Part shown: positions 15,927-24,416 of the stretch, piece by piece
How positions within the stretch are numbered: the first letter of the stretch is position 1
Layout of the letters: each line of letters starts with the position of its first letter
NCBI GenBank assembly: GCA_963752045.1
Contig: CAVVWN010000008.1
Coordinates: 1,302,001 to 1,366,000 of the forward strand
Origin: DATKDF01 sp963752045
Lineage (GTDB): Bacteria; Acidobacteriota; Vicinamibacteria; Vicinamibacterales; SCN-69-37
Direction of reading: 5' to 3'
DNA: 64,000 bases
Position numbers and translations under genes: made by a program
The notes under the pieces: generated by a model
What the model was told of the DNA's origin: nothing
Seen by the model: only the letters and a program-made list of their open reading frames with translations
The model's database searches: none

Positions 15927-16615
15927 GCGAGCAGGGAAGGGGGCAGGGAAGCACGATGCAACGGATGCTGGTTCCGGGGCTTCTGATGGTGGCAGCAGTG
16001 CTCTTTGCGTGGGCGCCGTACGCCATCGACGCCGCGCCGTACGAGTCGACGATGGGGCTCGTGCAGAAGATCTTCTACTTCCACGTGCCGTCAGCCATGA
16101 CCGCGATGCTCTCTGCGTTCGTCTGCGGCATCGCCAGTGCGTTCTATCTCTGGGGGCGGCGGCCCGGCGCGGATCGGGTGGCACTGGCGGCGGCTGAACT
16201 GGTCGTCGTCTTCGGCCTGATCGTGCTGGTCACAGGACCCCTGTGGGCGCGCAAGGCCTGGGGCGTGTGGTGGCAGTGGGAGGCGAGGCTCACGATCACG
16301 CTCGTCATGTGGATGATCTTCGTGGCCTACCTGCTGCTCCGGCGATTCGGCGGGCCTGGTTCGGAGATCATGGCCGCCGCAGTCGGGCTCTTCGGCATGG
16401 TGCTCGTGCCGTTCATCTACTGGTCGGTGAACGTCTGGCGCACGCTGCACCCGACGACCGAGGTGGCGCGTAGCCTGCCGCCGGAGATGGCGGCGCCCTT
16501 CCGGCTGGGCATCTTCGCGTTCCTGGTCTTCTACACCGCGTTGCTCCTCGTGCGCGTGCGCCTCGAGCGCAGCCGGGCGGCGCTCGACGAAGCCTTTGTG
16601 GCGTTGGAGGATTGA
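15923..16615 (+). CDS. ccmC: Heme handling protein CcmC
   Basis: Loads heme onto CcmE. It is a 230-residue polytopic protein with the WWD signature WGVWWQWEARLT (113-124) that binds heme at the periplasmic face, and two conserved histidines: one in FYFHVPSA (His54) and one in the later segment (VNVWRTLHP). The length is normal. It is coupled to ccmB by an ATGA overlap and followed immediately by the ccmD-like gene. Confidence 0.96.
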   Translation: MSEQGRGQGSTMQRMLVPGLLMVAAVLFAWAPYAIDAAPYESTMGLVQKIFYFHVPSAMTAMLSAFVCGIASAFYLWGRRPGADRVALAAAELVVVFGLIVLVTGPLWARKAWGVWWQWEARLTITLVMWMIFVAYLLLRRFGGPGSEIMAAAVGLFGMVLVPFIYWSVNVWRTLHPTTEVARSLPPEMAAPFRLGIFAFLVFYTALLLVRVRLERSRAALDEAFVALED

Positions 16616-16616
16616 C

Positions 16617-16898
16617 GTGCGCATAGAGAGACTGACAACCCGCGTGCGGGCGATGATCGCCGGCGGCATCCTGACCGCGCTGCCGGCGCTCGCCTGGGCA
16701 CAGCAGCCGCAGTCGCAATTCGTGCCGGCCGACACGTTGCCGCAGGAGGTGCTGCCGGCGACGCCGTTCGTCTTCGCGGCGTACGCGTTCGTGTGGCTCG
16801 CGCTGTTCGTCTACGTGTTTGCGATCTGGCGGCGGCTGGGCCGCGTGGAACGGGAGTTGGCCGACGTGAACGCCAAGTTGGCCAAGCGCAAGCCATGA
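16617..16898 (+). CDS. ccmD: CcmD-like heme exporter subunit
   Basis: A 93-residue protein from GTG 16617. The N-terminus resembles a cleavable signal (MIAGGILTALPALAWAQQ), then a single membrane helix (PFVFAAYAFVWLALFVYVFAIW) is followed by a short basic coiled tail (RRLGRVERELADVNAKL). That helix plus basic tail is the CcmD pattern; classical CcmD is shorter and lacks the extra N-terminal part. In the family, CcmD helps hold CcmE in the CcmABC complex. An internal ATG at 16653 would shorten the leader. Confidence 0.8.
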   Translation: MRIERLTTRVRAMIAGGILTALPALAWAQQPQSQFVPADTLPQEVLPATPFVFAAYAFVWLALFVYVFAIWRRLGRVERELADVNAKLAKRKP

Positions 16899-17053
16899 GC
16901 GAGATGTCGGCCAGTCATTTCATCTTCATTCCAGCCGTGCTCGTGGTCGGCGTGATTATCGGGTGGGTCCTGGGATCGCGCGTGGCGCGCGACGCGTACG
17001 CGGCGGAGCTGAGGAAGCGGGAAGCCAAGGCCGCCAGAAAGTCCCAGCCCTGA
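16895..17053 (+). CDS. Small membrane protein at the end of the ccm operon
   Basis: A 52-residue protein whose ATG overlaps the ccmD stop as ATGA. One membrane helix (HFIFIPAVLVVGVIIGWVLGSRVARD) with a Lys/Arg/Ala-rich cytoplasmic tail; the GWVLGxR pattern recalls small helix-hairpin subunits seen after ccmD in related genomes (recollection). The function is unknown. It is the last gene of the operon; the next gene is on the opposite strand, 37 bp away. Confidence 0.75.
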   Translation: MSEMSASHFIFIPAVLVVGVIIGWVLGSRVARDAYAAELRKREAKAARKSQP

Positions 17054-17090
17054 TCGACGGGCCTGAACCACAGGCGCGACCCCGGCGCGG

Positions 17091-17828
17091 TCATTGTCCC
17101 CGCGCGAGCCGGTAGGCGAGCCAGGCCGGCAGCCCCTGGTCCAGAATGCGCGACTGCGCGCCGGCGACGTCGTACGCGACGCGACGCAGGCGCACCGTCC
17201 TGCGGTCCGTGTCCAGCAGGCCGTAGGCGGCGCGCGGGTCGCCGTCGCGGGGCTGGCCGACCGACCCCACGTTGATGAGCGCCGGCCCTTCGGTCGGCAG
17301 GCGGAGCTCGTCGTCTTCGAGGCCAGGCTCGTGCTGCAGGGGATCGCTCGTGTGCGAGAACACCGCGGGTACGTGGGTGTGGCCGAAAAGGCAAATCCGG
17401 CCGCTCGCGGCGTTGATCGCGCGCGCCGCGTCGGCCTCGTCGAAGATGTAGTGGTCCTCGTCGAAGGGGGCGCCGTGACAGATTTCGACATCGCCCGTGA
17501 CCGACATCGGGCCCGTTGCCAGGCCTTCGAGCGTGGCAAGCTGGGCGGGCGAGAGAACCGTGCGCGTCCACTCGATTGAAACGCGCGCCACGTCGTTGAA
17601 GAGCTCGGCTGATTCGAGGCCGGCGGCCACCTTGTCGTGATTGCCGCGAATCAGGCCGCCCGGCGTGAGTCCGAGCGTGGCGTCGATGACGAGGTCGGGA
17701 TCGCCGCCGTACCCAACAAGGTCGCCAAGCACGAGCACGTCGTCGTACCCGAGCGCGAGCGCGTCGCCGAGCACGGCGTCGAGCGCGTGGGCATTCGCAT
17801 GAATGTCGCTGATGATGAGGTAGCGCAC
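17091..17828 (-). CDS. Calcineurin-like metallophosphoesterase
   Basis: A 245-residue cytoplasmic phosphoesterase of the YfcE/MJ0936 type. The five metal-binding blocks are in order: SDIHAN (7-12), GDLVGYG, GNHDK, CHGAP and GHTHVP. The substrate is unknown; relatives hydrolyse phosphodiesters or phosphoproteins. Start ATG 17828 lies 11 bp downstream of the aroK stop on the same strand, so it may be the last gene of an aroA-aroK-phosphoesterase unit. It converges with the ccm operon. Confidence 0.9.
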   Translation of the reverse strand: MRYLIISDIHANAHALDAVLGDALALGYDDVLVLGDLVGYGGDPDLVIDATLGLTPGGLIRGNHDKVAAGLESAELFNDVARVSIEWTRTVLSPAQLATLEGLATGPMSVTGDVEICHGAPFDEDHYIFDEADAARAINAASGRICLFGHTHVPAVFSHTSDPLQHEPGLEDDELRLPTEGPALINVGSVGQPRDGDPRAAYGLLDTDRRTVRLRRVAYDVAGAQSRILDQGLPAWLAYRLARGQ

Positions 17829-17839
17829 GGCGGCCTGGC

Positions 17840-18373
17840 CTAGGCAAACGACGGGGGCGCCACGACCGGGGGCAGGCGCCGAATGGCGTCGAGCACCTCA
17901 TCGACGAGCGCCTCGACAGGGCGATGGGCCGCGGCAATTCGGACGTGCGCGTGCCGGTAGGACTCGGTCCGGGCCGCGTACAGCCGCTCGAGTTGCTCGC
18001 GGGTCGTGGCAAGCGGGCGCCGGCCGTCGAGCGGGATGCGCGCGACGAGGTCGTCGAGCGGCACGTCGAGCCACACCGAGGTGCCATCGACATTGATCGC
18101 CTCCCGGTTGGCCGGGTCGGCGAACGTGCCGCCGCCGGTTGCGACGACGACGTGGCGGAGCGGCCGCACGATTCGCAGTACTTCCCGCTCGACCGATCGG
18201 AAGTAGGGCTCGCCCTGCTGCGCGAAGATGTCGGCGATCGTCCGCCGTTCGCGTGCTTCGATGAGGTCGTCGATGTCCTCGACGGGCCAGCCGAGCCTGG
18301 CGCCAAGCGCGCGCGCGAGCGTGCTCTTGCCGCATGCCATGAAGCCCACGAGGTAGATCTTGTCCACAGTCAC
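17840..18373 (-). CDS. aroK: Shikimate kinase
   Basis: Phosphorylates shikimate at the 3-OH, the fifth step of chorismate synthesis. It has 177 residues. The P-loop GFMACGKST (10-18), the DIDDLIEARER shikimate-binding Asp pair, FRSVEREVL, the ATGGGTF motif and a lid Arg region (LDGRRPLA) are all present. The GTG start at 18373 overlaps the aroA stop as GTGA, so the two consecutive-pathway enzymes are translationally coupled. Confidence 0.95.
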   Translation of the reverse strand: MTVDKIYLVGFMACGKSTLARALGARLGWPVEDIDDLIEARERRTIADIFAQQGEPYFRSVEREVLRIVRPLRHVVVATGGGTFADPANREAINVDGTSVWLDVPLDDLVARIPLDGRRPLATTREQLERLYAARTESYRHAHVRIAAAHRPVEALVDEVLDAIRRLPPVVAPPSFA

Positions 18374-19713
18374 GGCCGGAGGGCCTCGAGCTGGCGCTGG
18401 AAGGATGGGTACGACACGGCCACCACGTCTGCGCCCGTAATGGTAGTCGGTCCGGAGGCTCCAAGTCCCACGAGCGCGAAGGCCATCACGAGGCGATGGT
18501 CTCCGGCCGCGTCCGCTACGCCGCCTGCCGGCCGCCGGCCGCCGGAGACGGTAAAGCCGTCAGGCCGCTCCTCGGCCTCGACTCCGAGGGCGCGGAGGCC
18601 CGCCACGAGCGCCGTGATGCGGTCGCTCTCCTTCACCCGGAGCTCGGCCGCCCCGGAGACCTCCAGCCCCTGCCCAAGGGCCGCGGCGGCGGCGAGAACC
18701 GGCAGCTCGTCGATGAGGTCCGGGACCTCCTCGGGCGCGATCACCAGAGGCCTGGGCGTTTCGTGCTCCACACGGATCGACCCGCGCGGCTCGCCGCACA
18801 CGTCCGGCCCCGGCTCGATGGTGCAGCGAGTGCCGAGGCGAGCGAGCGCCCCGAGGAAGCCGAGCCGGCGCGGGTTGAGGCAGATGTCCTCTATCGTGAC
18901 CGACGACCCCGGTAGCGCGGCCGCCGCTGCCGCCCACACGGCCGCCGAGGACGGGTCGCCGGGCACGTCGAGCGGCGAGTTCGGCGCCCGGAGCGCCTGG
19001 CCGCCCGTAATGCTCACGACCCGGCCGTCCGTTTCGCATCGGACGCCGAAGAGGGCGAACGCGCGCTCGGTGTGGTCGCGCGTCGGCGCGGGTTCTTCGA
19101 CCCTCGTGACGCCCTCCGCGGCCAGGCCCGCCAGGAGAATCGCGCTCTTGACCTGAGCGCTCGCGACGGGCGGCCGCCAGTCGATCGGGTGCAGAGAACC
19201 GCCGCCGACGACGAGCGGCGGGCGACCATCGTCCGACGTGATGCGAGCGCCCATGGCCGTGAGCGGATCGATCACCCGGCGCATCGGCCGGCGCCGCAGG
19301 GACGCGTCACCGGTGAGGGTGAACGTTCCCGAACACCCGGCGAGAATGCCGGCGAGAAGGCGCATCGTGGTGCCGGAATTGGCGGCGTCGAGAGGGTGCG
19401 GCGGCGGCTCGAGGCCGGCTCGGCCGCGTCCCCCTATTCGCACAGAACTGTGATCGCGGCGGTCGATTCCGACGCCGAGCGAGTCGAGGCAGGCGAGGGT
19501 GGCCGCGACGTCGGCGCCGGGCGAGAGCCCGGTAATCGTGGTGTCGCCCCCGGCGAGGGCGGCGAGCATCGCGTAGCGGTGCGAGATGGACTTGTCGCCC
19601 GGCACGCGCAGCCGGCCCCGCACGAATCGGGCCGGCGTGACCGTAATCGAACGGCCATTCACGGTTTGGACCACGACGTCAACCCCGCGGCGTTGTTGAA
19701 GCGCATGACGCAT
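18370..19713 (-). CDS. aroA: 3-phosphoshikimate 1-carboxyvinyltransferase (EPSP synthase)
   Basis: Transfers the enolpyruvyl group of PEP to shikimate 3-phosphate. It has 447 residues. The N-terminal PGDKSISHR, NSGTTMRLLAG with the PEP-binding Gly, GDASLRRRPM and the ELRVKESDR motif are intact. The start at ATG 19713 is plausible (GGGAG 12 bases upstream); an internal GTG about 15 codons later would match the usual N-terminus better. Transcribed with aroK; divergent from the anti-sigma-type gene with a 22-bp gap, so the two promoters must overlap. Confidence 0.95.
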   Translation of the reverse strand: MRHALQQRRGVDVVVQTVNGRSITVTPARFVRGRLRVPGDKSISHRYAMLAALAGGDTTITGLSPGADVAATLACLDSLGVGIDRRDHSSVRIGGRGRAGLEPPPHPLDAANSGTTMRLLAGILAGCSGTFTLTGDASLRRRPMRRVIDPLTAMGARITSDDGRPPLVVGGGSLHPIDWRPPVASAQVKSAILLAGLAAEGVTRVEEPAPTRDHTERAFALFGVRCETDGRVVSITGGQALRAPNSPLDVPGDPSSAAVWAAAAAALPGSSVTIEDICLNPRRLGFLGALARLGTRCTIEPGPDVCGEPRGSIRVEHETPRPLVIAPEEVPDLIDELPVLAAAAALGQGLEVSGAAELRVKESDRITALVAGLRALGVEAEERPDGFTVSGGRRPAGGVADAAGDHRLVMAFALVGLGASGPTTITGADVVAVSYPSFQRQLEALRP

Positions 19714-19735
19714 ATATGTTACTTACTCCCAGCCG

Positions 19736-20170
19736 ATGGCTCCCGACAGCCACCTCATCCGCCTTCAACTGCCGAGCTCGTTCGAGTTGCTCGACCTCGT
19801 CCAGCTCCTGAGCGACCGGTGCTCGACGCTTGCCGGGCTCGACGAGGACACCTCCCACTGGGTCAGCGTGTCCGTTCGCGAATCGGTCATCAATGCCATC
19901 AAGCACGGGAACAAGGAAGCGGCCGACAAGCTGGTGACCGTGGCATTCGAACTGACGCCACGCGAGTCGCCATCGGAGTTCGTGGTCGAAGTGCTCGACG
20001 AGGGCGATGGATTCGACCCGGACGCGGTGGCCGACCCGCTCGACCCCGCCAACGTCCTCAAGTCGAGCGGGCGCGGCATCTTCTTCATGCGCAGCTTCAT
20101 GGACGACGTCTCGCTCTCGCGTCGGCCCGAAGGCGGGATGCGCGTGCGGATGAGCAAGAAGATAGCCTGA
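19736..20170 (+). CDS. Anti-sigma factor-type serine/threonine protein kinase (RsbW-like)
   Basis: A 144-residue GHKL ATPase of the HATPase_c_2 group. The N-box is ESVINAIKHGN, the G1 box VLDEGDGFDPD and the G2 box SSGRGIFFMRSFMDDV. Proteins of this type bind and inhibit sigma factors and phosphorylate STAS-domain antagonists. No sigma factor, STAS antagonist or PP2C phosphatase lies beside it, so its target is unknown. Its stop is directly followed by the TTG start of the next gene, which suggests co-expression with that phosphatase-family enzyme. Confidence 0.85.
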   Translation: MAPDSHLIRLQLPSSFELLDLVQLLSDRCSTLAGLDEDTSHWVSVSVRESVINAIKHGNKEAADKLVTVAFELTPRESPSEFVVEVLDEGDGFDPDAVADPLDPANVLKSSGRGIFFMRSFMDDVSLSRRPEGGMRVRMSKKIA

Positions 20171-20977
20171 TTGTCGCGCGACCCCCGCTTCCTCTCGACG
20201 GCCATCGAGTGCGCGCTTGCCGCCGGCCGCATCCATCGCGCCCACTTCAGGCAGAACGTCGAGATCGAGAAGAAGGGACCGATTGACCTCGTGACGGCGG
20301 CGGACCTGGCCGCCGAGCGCGAGATCAGGAGGATCGTGGCCGGCCGCTTTCCCGGGCACGTCGTGCTCGGCGAAGAGGGCGCCGATCCGGGCCGGTCGGC
20401 CGAGTGCCGCTGGATCGTCGATCCGCTCGACGGCACGACCAATTTCGCGCACGGCGTGGCGCTCTTCTGCGTGTCGATTGCCCTGGAGATTGCCGGCCGC
20501 GTCGAGACGGCCGTCGTCTTCGATCCCGTCGCGGAAGAGCTCTATGCGGCCGAGCGAGACGGCGGGGCGCGGCTCAACGGCCAGCCGATTCACGTGTCGC
20601 CGACGACGGCGCTCATCGACGGACTCCTGTGCACCGGGTTCCCCTATTCGGTCCGGGAGGACCTCTCCGCCCACGTCGGTGTGTTTGCCGCCTTCCTCGG
20701 CCGCTCGCGCGCCGTTCGCCGGCTTGGCTCGGCCGCGCTCGACCTCTGCTACGTGGCGGCCGGACGGTTCGACGGGTTCTGGGAGGACGGCCTGCACGCT
20801 TGGGACGTGGCCGCAGGGGCGCTCGTTGTCCAGGAAGCCGGCGGGCGAGTCACGGACTTCGGCGACGGCCCGCTCGACCTGGATCGCGGGCAGGTGCTCG
20901 CCACGAACGGACGCCTGCACGAGACCATGCGCGCCGTGATTGTCGAGGCACGGCAGTCGACGGAAAGAGGGCAGTGA
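20171..20977 (+). CDS. suhB: Inositol monophosphatase family protein
   Basis: A 268-residue Mg2+-dependent phosphatase of the IMPase/SuhB family. The metal-binding motifs are GEEGAD, the family signature WIVDPLDGTTNFAHG and the late AWDVAAGALVVQEAGG. The start is TTG 20171, directly abutting the previous stop; there is no better in-frame start. The physiological substrate (inositol phosphate, other sugar phosphates, or a regulatory SuhB role) cannot be decided from sequence. Confidence 0.92.
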   Translation: MSRDPRFLSTAIECALAAGRIHRAHFRQNVEIEKKGPIDLVTAADLAAEREIRRIVAGRFPGHVVLGEEGADPGRSAECRWIVDPLDGTTNFAHGVALFCVSIALEIAGRVETAVVFDPVAEELYAAERDGGARLNGQPIHVSPTTALIDGLLCTGFPYSVREDLSAHVGVFAAFLGRSRAVRRLGSAALDLCYVAAGRFDGFWEDGLHAWDVAAGALVVQEAGGRVTDFGDGPLDLDRGQVLATNGRLHETMRAVIVEARQSTERGQ

Positions 20978-21042
20978 ACTCTGCAGGTGACAGCTTCTCC
21001 GCAGCCGGACGGGCGGGCTGCGCGTTCGCGCGGATTCCCGCT

Positions 21043-21058
21043 TGGCATCAATCCTGCT
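21043..21058 (+). promoter_or_regulatory. Sigma54-type promoter of the beta-barrel gene
   Basis: TGGCAT-CAATC-CTGCT matches the -24/-12 layout TGGCAC-N5-TTGCW, with GG (21044-21045) and GC (21056-21057) exactly 12 bp apart. Transcription would start near 21069, giving a leader of about 38 nt before ATG 21107. Two sigma54-activator-like proteins are encoded elsewhere in the window (52673 and 58103). Confidence 0.5.
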
Positions 21059-21106
21059 CCCTTGGTTGTCGGGCCTGATAGACGGCCATCGGCGAGGAGA
21101 GGGAAC

Positions 21107-21826
21107 ATGATGCGGAGACTGATTCAGGCAGGCGGCGGGCTTCTACTCGTGCTGGCGGCGGCCGCTCCGGCCTCGGCGCAGGTGGTCCAGTCGCTCAACG
21201 TAGGCGGAGGGTGGGTATGGCCGCGCGGATTCGACTCCCGGGTCGATGGCGACGTGCTCATCGCGAACCTGAGCGACTTCGAACCCTTGCTCTTCGATCT
21301 CGACGAGTTCCACGGCGGCCAGGTGTTCGGTGAGTGGAACGTCGCGTTCAGCCCATACGTGGAGGTGTCCGGCGGCTTCAGCTACTACCAGCAGACGGTG
21401 CCCAGCGTGTACCGGGACTTGGTGAACGAGAACGGCTTCGAAATCGCCCAGGAGCTCAAGCTGCGCATGATGCCCATCACCGCCATGGTCCGGTTCCTGC
21501 CGGTGGGCGACGCGAGCAGTTTCCAGCCGTACGTGGGCGCGGGGCTTGCGATCGTCAACTGGCGCTACAGCGAGGCCGGCGAGTTTGTCGATACCTTCGA
21601 CTACAGCGTCTTTGCGGCGCGGTATGTCGAGTCGTCCACCGACCTCGGGGCGGTCTTCGCCCTTGGTGCGCGGATTCCCATCGATGGTGACATCTACGGG
21701 TTGACGCTCGAATACCGCTACCAGTGGGCACAGGGCGATACCGGCGGGATCGAGAACGGGTTCCTGGGCGACAAGATCGATCTCAACGTCGGCAGCTTCA
21801 ACATCGGCTTCCTGATCCGCTTCTGA
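21107..21826 (+). CDS. Outer-membrane beta-barrel protein
   Basis: A 239-residue exported protein. The signal peptide MMRRLIQAGGGLLLVLAAAAPASAQ precedes alternating hydrophobic/aromatic beta-strands (VVQSLNVGGGWVW, YVEVSGGFSYY, PYVGAGLAIVNWRY, GLTLEYRYQW) and a C-terminal phenylalanine in FNIGFLIRF, the signal recognised by BAM. GAGGAGAGGG precedes ATG 21107. It resembles small OmpW/OMP_b-brl-type 8-strand barrels; ligand unknown. A sigma54-like promoter at 21043-21058 suggests conditional expression. Confidence 0.85.
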   Translation: MMRRLIQAGGGLLLVLAAAAPASAQVVQSLNVGGGWVWPRGFDSRVDGDVLIANLSDFEPLLFDLDEFHGGQVFGEWNVAFSPYVEVSGGFSYYQQTVPSVYRDLVNENGFEIAQELKLRMMPITAMVRFLPVGDASSFQPYVGAGLAIVNWRYSEAGEFVDTFDYSVFAARYVESSTDLGAVFALGARIPIDGDIYGLTLEYRYQWAQGDTGGIENGFLGDKIDLNVGSFNIGFLIRF

Positions 21827-21908
21827 GCGCGGCGAACGGGCGCCAGGCCCGAGATGTATAATCGACGAGCCGTCGGCCGGAAAGGCGCGACATGGGCGCG
21901 CCTTTCGA

Positions 21909-22550
21909 ATGCAACTGCTGACCGACATCTTCCGAAACCTGTATGCGGGCGTCCGGGTCTTTGCCGACCAGTTCGGCGGGCCCGGCCTCGCCGTGGTGGC
22001 GCTGCTCGATTCGTCGCTACTGTCGCTCCCCGAGGTCAATGACGCGCTGGTCGTGATGCTGGCGCTCCAGCAGCCGGCCTCCTGGTGGTACTACGCCGGG
22101 TTCACCACGGCCGGATCGGTCGGCGGCTGCTATCTGCTCTACCGCATCGGCCGGTCCGGCGGTGAAGCCTTGCTCGCGCGCCGCTTCAGGCGCGCGGAGA
22201 TCGAGCGTGGTCTCTCGGCTTTTCGGCGATTCGGCCCTCTGGCGCTCATCGTGCCGTCGATGCTGCCGCCGCCGGTACCGTTCAAGGTCTTCGTGCTCCT
22301 CGCGGGCGCGTCGGGCGTGCGCACCCGGACGTTCCTCCTGTCTGTGGTCGTGGGCCGTGGGACCCGCTACCTCGGGCAGGCCTTCCTCGCCCAGCGCTAC
22401 GGGCCCCAGGCGCGCGACATGGTTGCCGCCCACCTGCCCGGCGTCGTGGCCGGCCTGGTACTGGCCGTGGCGGTTGCCGGCCTGGCGGCGGTGTTGTGGC
22501 AGCGGTCGCGCCACGGCGTAGAATGTGGCCTCGATACCCGTGACGCCTGA
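21909..22550 (+). CDS. VTT-domain (DedA/YqaA-type) membrane protein
   Basis: A 213-residue inner-membrane protein of the SNARE-associated/VTT superfamily, which includes DedA flippases and YqaA. The N-terminal amphipathic segment is followed by GPGLAVVALLDSSLLSLPEVNDAL, the G-x3-G loop GSVGGCYLLYRIGRSGG and the re-entrant-loop motif PSMLPPPVPFKVFVLLAGASG with conserved prolines. Members are implicated in lipid (undecaprenyl phosphate, phosphatidylethanolamine) scrambling. Its end overlaps the next gene by 26 bp, a glycosyltransferase that could use a lipid-linked substrate. Confidence 0.85.
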   Translation: MQLLTDIFRNLYAGVRVFADQFGGPGLAVVALLDSSLLSLPEVNDALVVMLALQQPASWWYYAGFTTAGSVGGCYLLYRIGRSGGEALLARRFRRAEIERGLSAFRRFGPLALIVPSMLPPPVPFKVFVLLAGASGVRTRTFLLSVVVGRGTRYLGQAFLAQRYGPQARDMVAAHLPGVVAGLVLAVAVAGLAAVLWQRSRHGVECGLDTRDA

Positions 22551-23508
22551 CCTTTCCGTCGTCATCCCCGTGTTCAATGAAGAGGCGAACGTCGAGCCGC
22601 TTTATCGCGAGCTGACGTCGACGCTCGAGACCCTCGGGAAACCCTACGAGCTCATCTTCGTCGACGACGGCAGCACCGACGGCACGTTTGGCGTGCTCGA
22701 GAGGCTCCACGAGGGCGACGGCCGGTTGCGCGTGATCCAGTTCCGCCGCAACTTCGGCCAGACGGCGGCCTTTGCGGCCGGGTTTGCGGCCGCGCACGGG
22801 CGGCTCATCGCCACGTCGGACGGCGACCTGCAGAACGACCCCAGGGACATTCCCCGCCTGGCCGCGCGAATCGACGAGGGCTACGACGTGGTGTGCGGCT
22901 GGCGAAAGGAACGGAAGGACCCGTTCATCAGCCGGCGTCTGCCGTCGATGCTGGCCAACCGCCTGATCTCGTGGTCGACCGGTGTCTATCTGAACGACTA
23001 CGGGTGTTCGCTGAAGGTGTTCCGGTCCGAGGTCGTCAAGCCGCTGCGGCTCTACGGCGAGCTGCACCGGTTCCTGCCGGCGCTCGCGAGCGAGCAGGGT
23101 GTGCGGATTGCCGAAGAGCCAGTCAATCACCGCGCCCGAAGGCACGGCCGATCCAAGTACGGCATCGGCCGGACGATGCGGGTGATTCTCGACCTGATGA
23201 CGGTGAAATTCCTGCTGAGTTACTCGACGCGCCCGCTGCAGATCTTCGGGCTCGTCGGTATTCCGATGGGCATCGTGGGCGGCTCGATCCTCGGCTACCT
23301 CGGCGTGATGCGCATCCTGGGCCTGACCTCGCTCAACGAGCGAATGCCGCTCGTGACGCTGGGAATGCTGCTCGTCTTCATCGGCCTGCAGTTCATCACG
23401 CTCGGCCTCATCGCCGAGCTGCAGGCGCGCACCTACCACGAGTCGCAGAACAAGCCCGTGTACGCGATACGCCGCGTGCTCGGAGGTTCGGAGGCCCCGG
23501 GCACATGA
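22525..23508 (+). CDS. Family 2 glycosyltransferase (polyprenyl-phosphate sugar transferase type)
   Basis: A 327-residue membrane glycosyltransferase resembling GtrB/ArnC/DPM1. The GT-A domain has VVIPVFNEEANV, FVDDGSTDGT and TSDGDLQNDP (DxD), then the RRHGRSKYGIGRTMRV motif typical of polyprenyl-phosphate sugar transferases, and two C-terminal membrane helices (LVGIPMGIVGGSILGYL and LGMLLVFIGLQFITLGLI). The likely product is a polyprenyl-phosphate-linked sugar; the sugar is unknown. GTG 22525 or 22540 may be the start. Coupled to the VTT gene upstream and by ATGA to the lipoprotein downstream. Confidence 0.92.
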   Translation: MASIPVTPDLSVVIPVFNEEANVEPLYRELTSTLETLGKPYELIFVDDGSTDGTFGVLERLHEGDGRLRVIQFRRNFGQTAAFAAGFAAAHGRLIATSDGDLQNDPRDIPRLAARIDEGYDVVCGWRKERKDPFISRRLPSMLANRLISWSTGVYLNDYGCSLKVFRSEVVKPLRLYGELHRFLPALASEQGVRIAEEPVNHRARRHGRSKYGIGRTMRVILDLMTVKFLLSYSTRPLQIFGLVGIPMGIVGGSILGYLGVMRILGLTSLNERMPLVTLGMLLVFIGLQFITLGLIAELQARTYHESQNKPVYAIRRVLGGSEAPGT

Positions 23509-24416
23509 CGCGTCGGCATGGCCCCCGTCCCGGCGTGCGCGCGGTGCTCTTCGGTGCGGTGGTCCTCTCCGCGTGCGGTTCGCCGACCACGCCGACGCCG
23601 CCCCCGACGCAACCGCCAACACCTCCGCCGGCCAACAACGCTCCTGTCGTTCAGTCGGTCGTGGCGTCGGTGACGACGCGCACGGAGGTGGACACGGACG
23701 TGACGGTGACCGTGACCGTGACGGATGCCGAGACGAACGTCGATGCGCTGGGATACGTCTGGACCGCAACGGCGGGGACGTTCGCCGGAACCGGTCGCTC
23801 CGTCACATGGCGGCTGCCCAGGGGCGCGGCGACGACGCCTCAGAACATCACGTTGTCGGTGGCCGTGACCGAGCCCTATCAGACACTCGAGAACGGCGTC
23901 ATCGTCAACCGGCAGCACCGCGTGGAGAGCGCCGCTGCGCCCTTCCGGGTTCATGATTCCGCCGCGGAGGTCGAGAGCCTGGCGATGACGTTCCTGCGCA
24001 ACTTCGCCGACAACACCGTCTCGCCGGCGACGTGCGTGAAGGACTTTTCGGATAGTTGTCCGGGCAAGGAGGCCGAGCAGGCAGACATCGAGGGAGTCAG
24101 GCGCGCCCGGTTTGTCACGAGCTCGTCTCTCGCCTTCCAGTCCGTGGCGTTCAACGCGGCGAGGACACAGGCGGACGCGTCGGTGGACTGCCGGTTCGAC
24201 TCAACCGTCATCCAGAAGATCGATGCCAATGATCCGTACGGGCCCGGCGACCGAGTCACGGCGGACGGGGAGTGCGAGCTTGGCGTGATCTACGAAGCGG
24301 GCCTGTGGAAGCTCTGCACGAGCAGTTTCGATGGCGACGAGGTGAAGCTGCCGTCGCTGGCCGCCGAGCGGCCCCGGCGCGGCATCGCACGCGCGCTCTT
24401 CGGCTACGGTCGGTAG
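23505..24416 (+). CDS. Putative lipoprotein with Pro/Thr linker
   Basis: A 303-residue exported lipoprotein. The signal ends in lipobox LSAC (Cys near residue 25), followed by a Pro/Thr linker, a beta-rich Ig-like domain (NNAPVVQSVVASVTTRTEVDTDV through GYVWTATAGTFAGTGRSVTW) and a C-terminal alpha/beta domain with paired cysteines (ATCVKDFSDSC, DCRF, GECEL, KLCTS). This second part resembles a small uncharacterised enzyme-like or nuclear transport factor-like fold, but I cannot assign it. Coupled by ATGA to the glycosyltransferase; its 3' end overlaps the convergent GDSL gene by 13 bp. Confidence 0.75.
   Translation: MTRRHGPRPGVRAVLFGAVVLSACGSPTTPTPPPTQPPTPPPANNAPVVQSVVASVTTRTEVDTDVTVTVTVTDAETNVDALGYVWTATAGTFAGTGRSVTWRLPRGAATTPQNITLSVAVTEPYQTLENGVIVNRQHRVESAAAPFRVHDSAAEVESLAMTFLRNFADNTVSPATCVKDFSDSCPGKEAEQADIEGVRRARFVTSSSLAFQSVAFNAARTQADASVDCRFDSTVIQKIDANDPYGPGDRVTADGECELGVIYEAGLWKLCTSSFDGDEVKLPSLAAERPRRGIARALFGYGR

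Noticed and set aside
19736..20170. Full stress-response (RsbW/RsbV/sigma) module
   Set aside because: Only the GHKL kinase is present; no STAS antagonist, phosphatase or sigma factor lies beside it.
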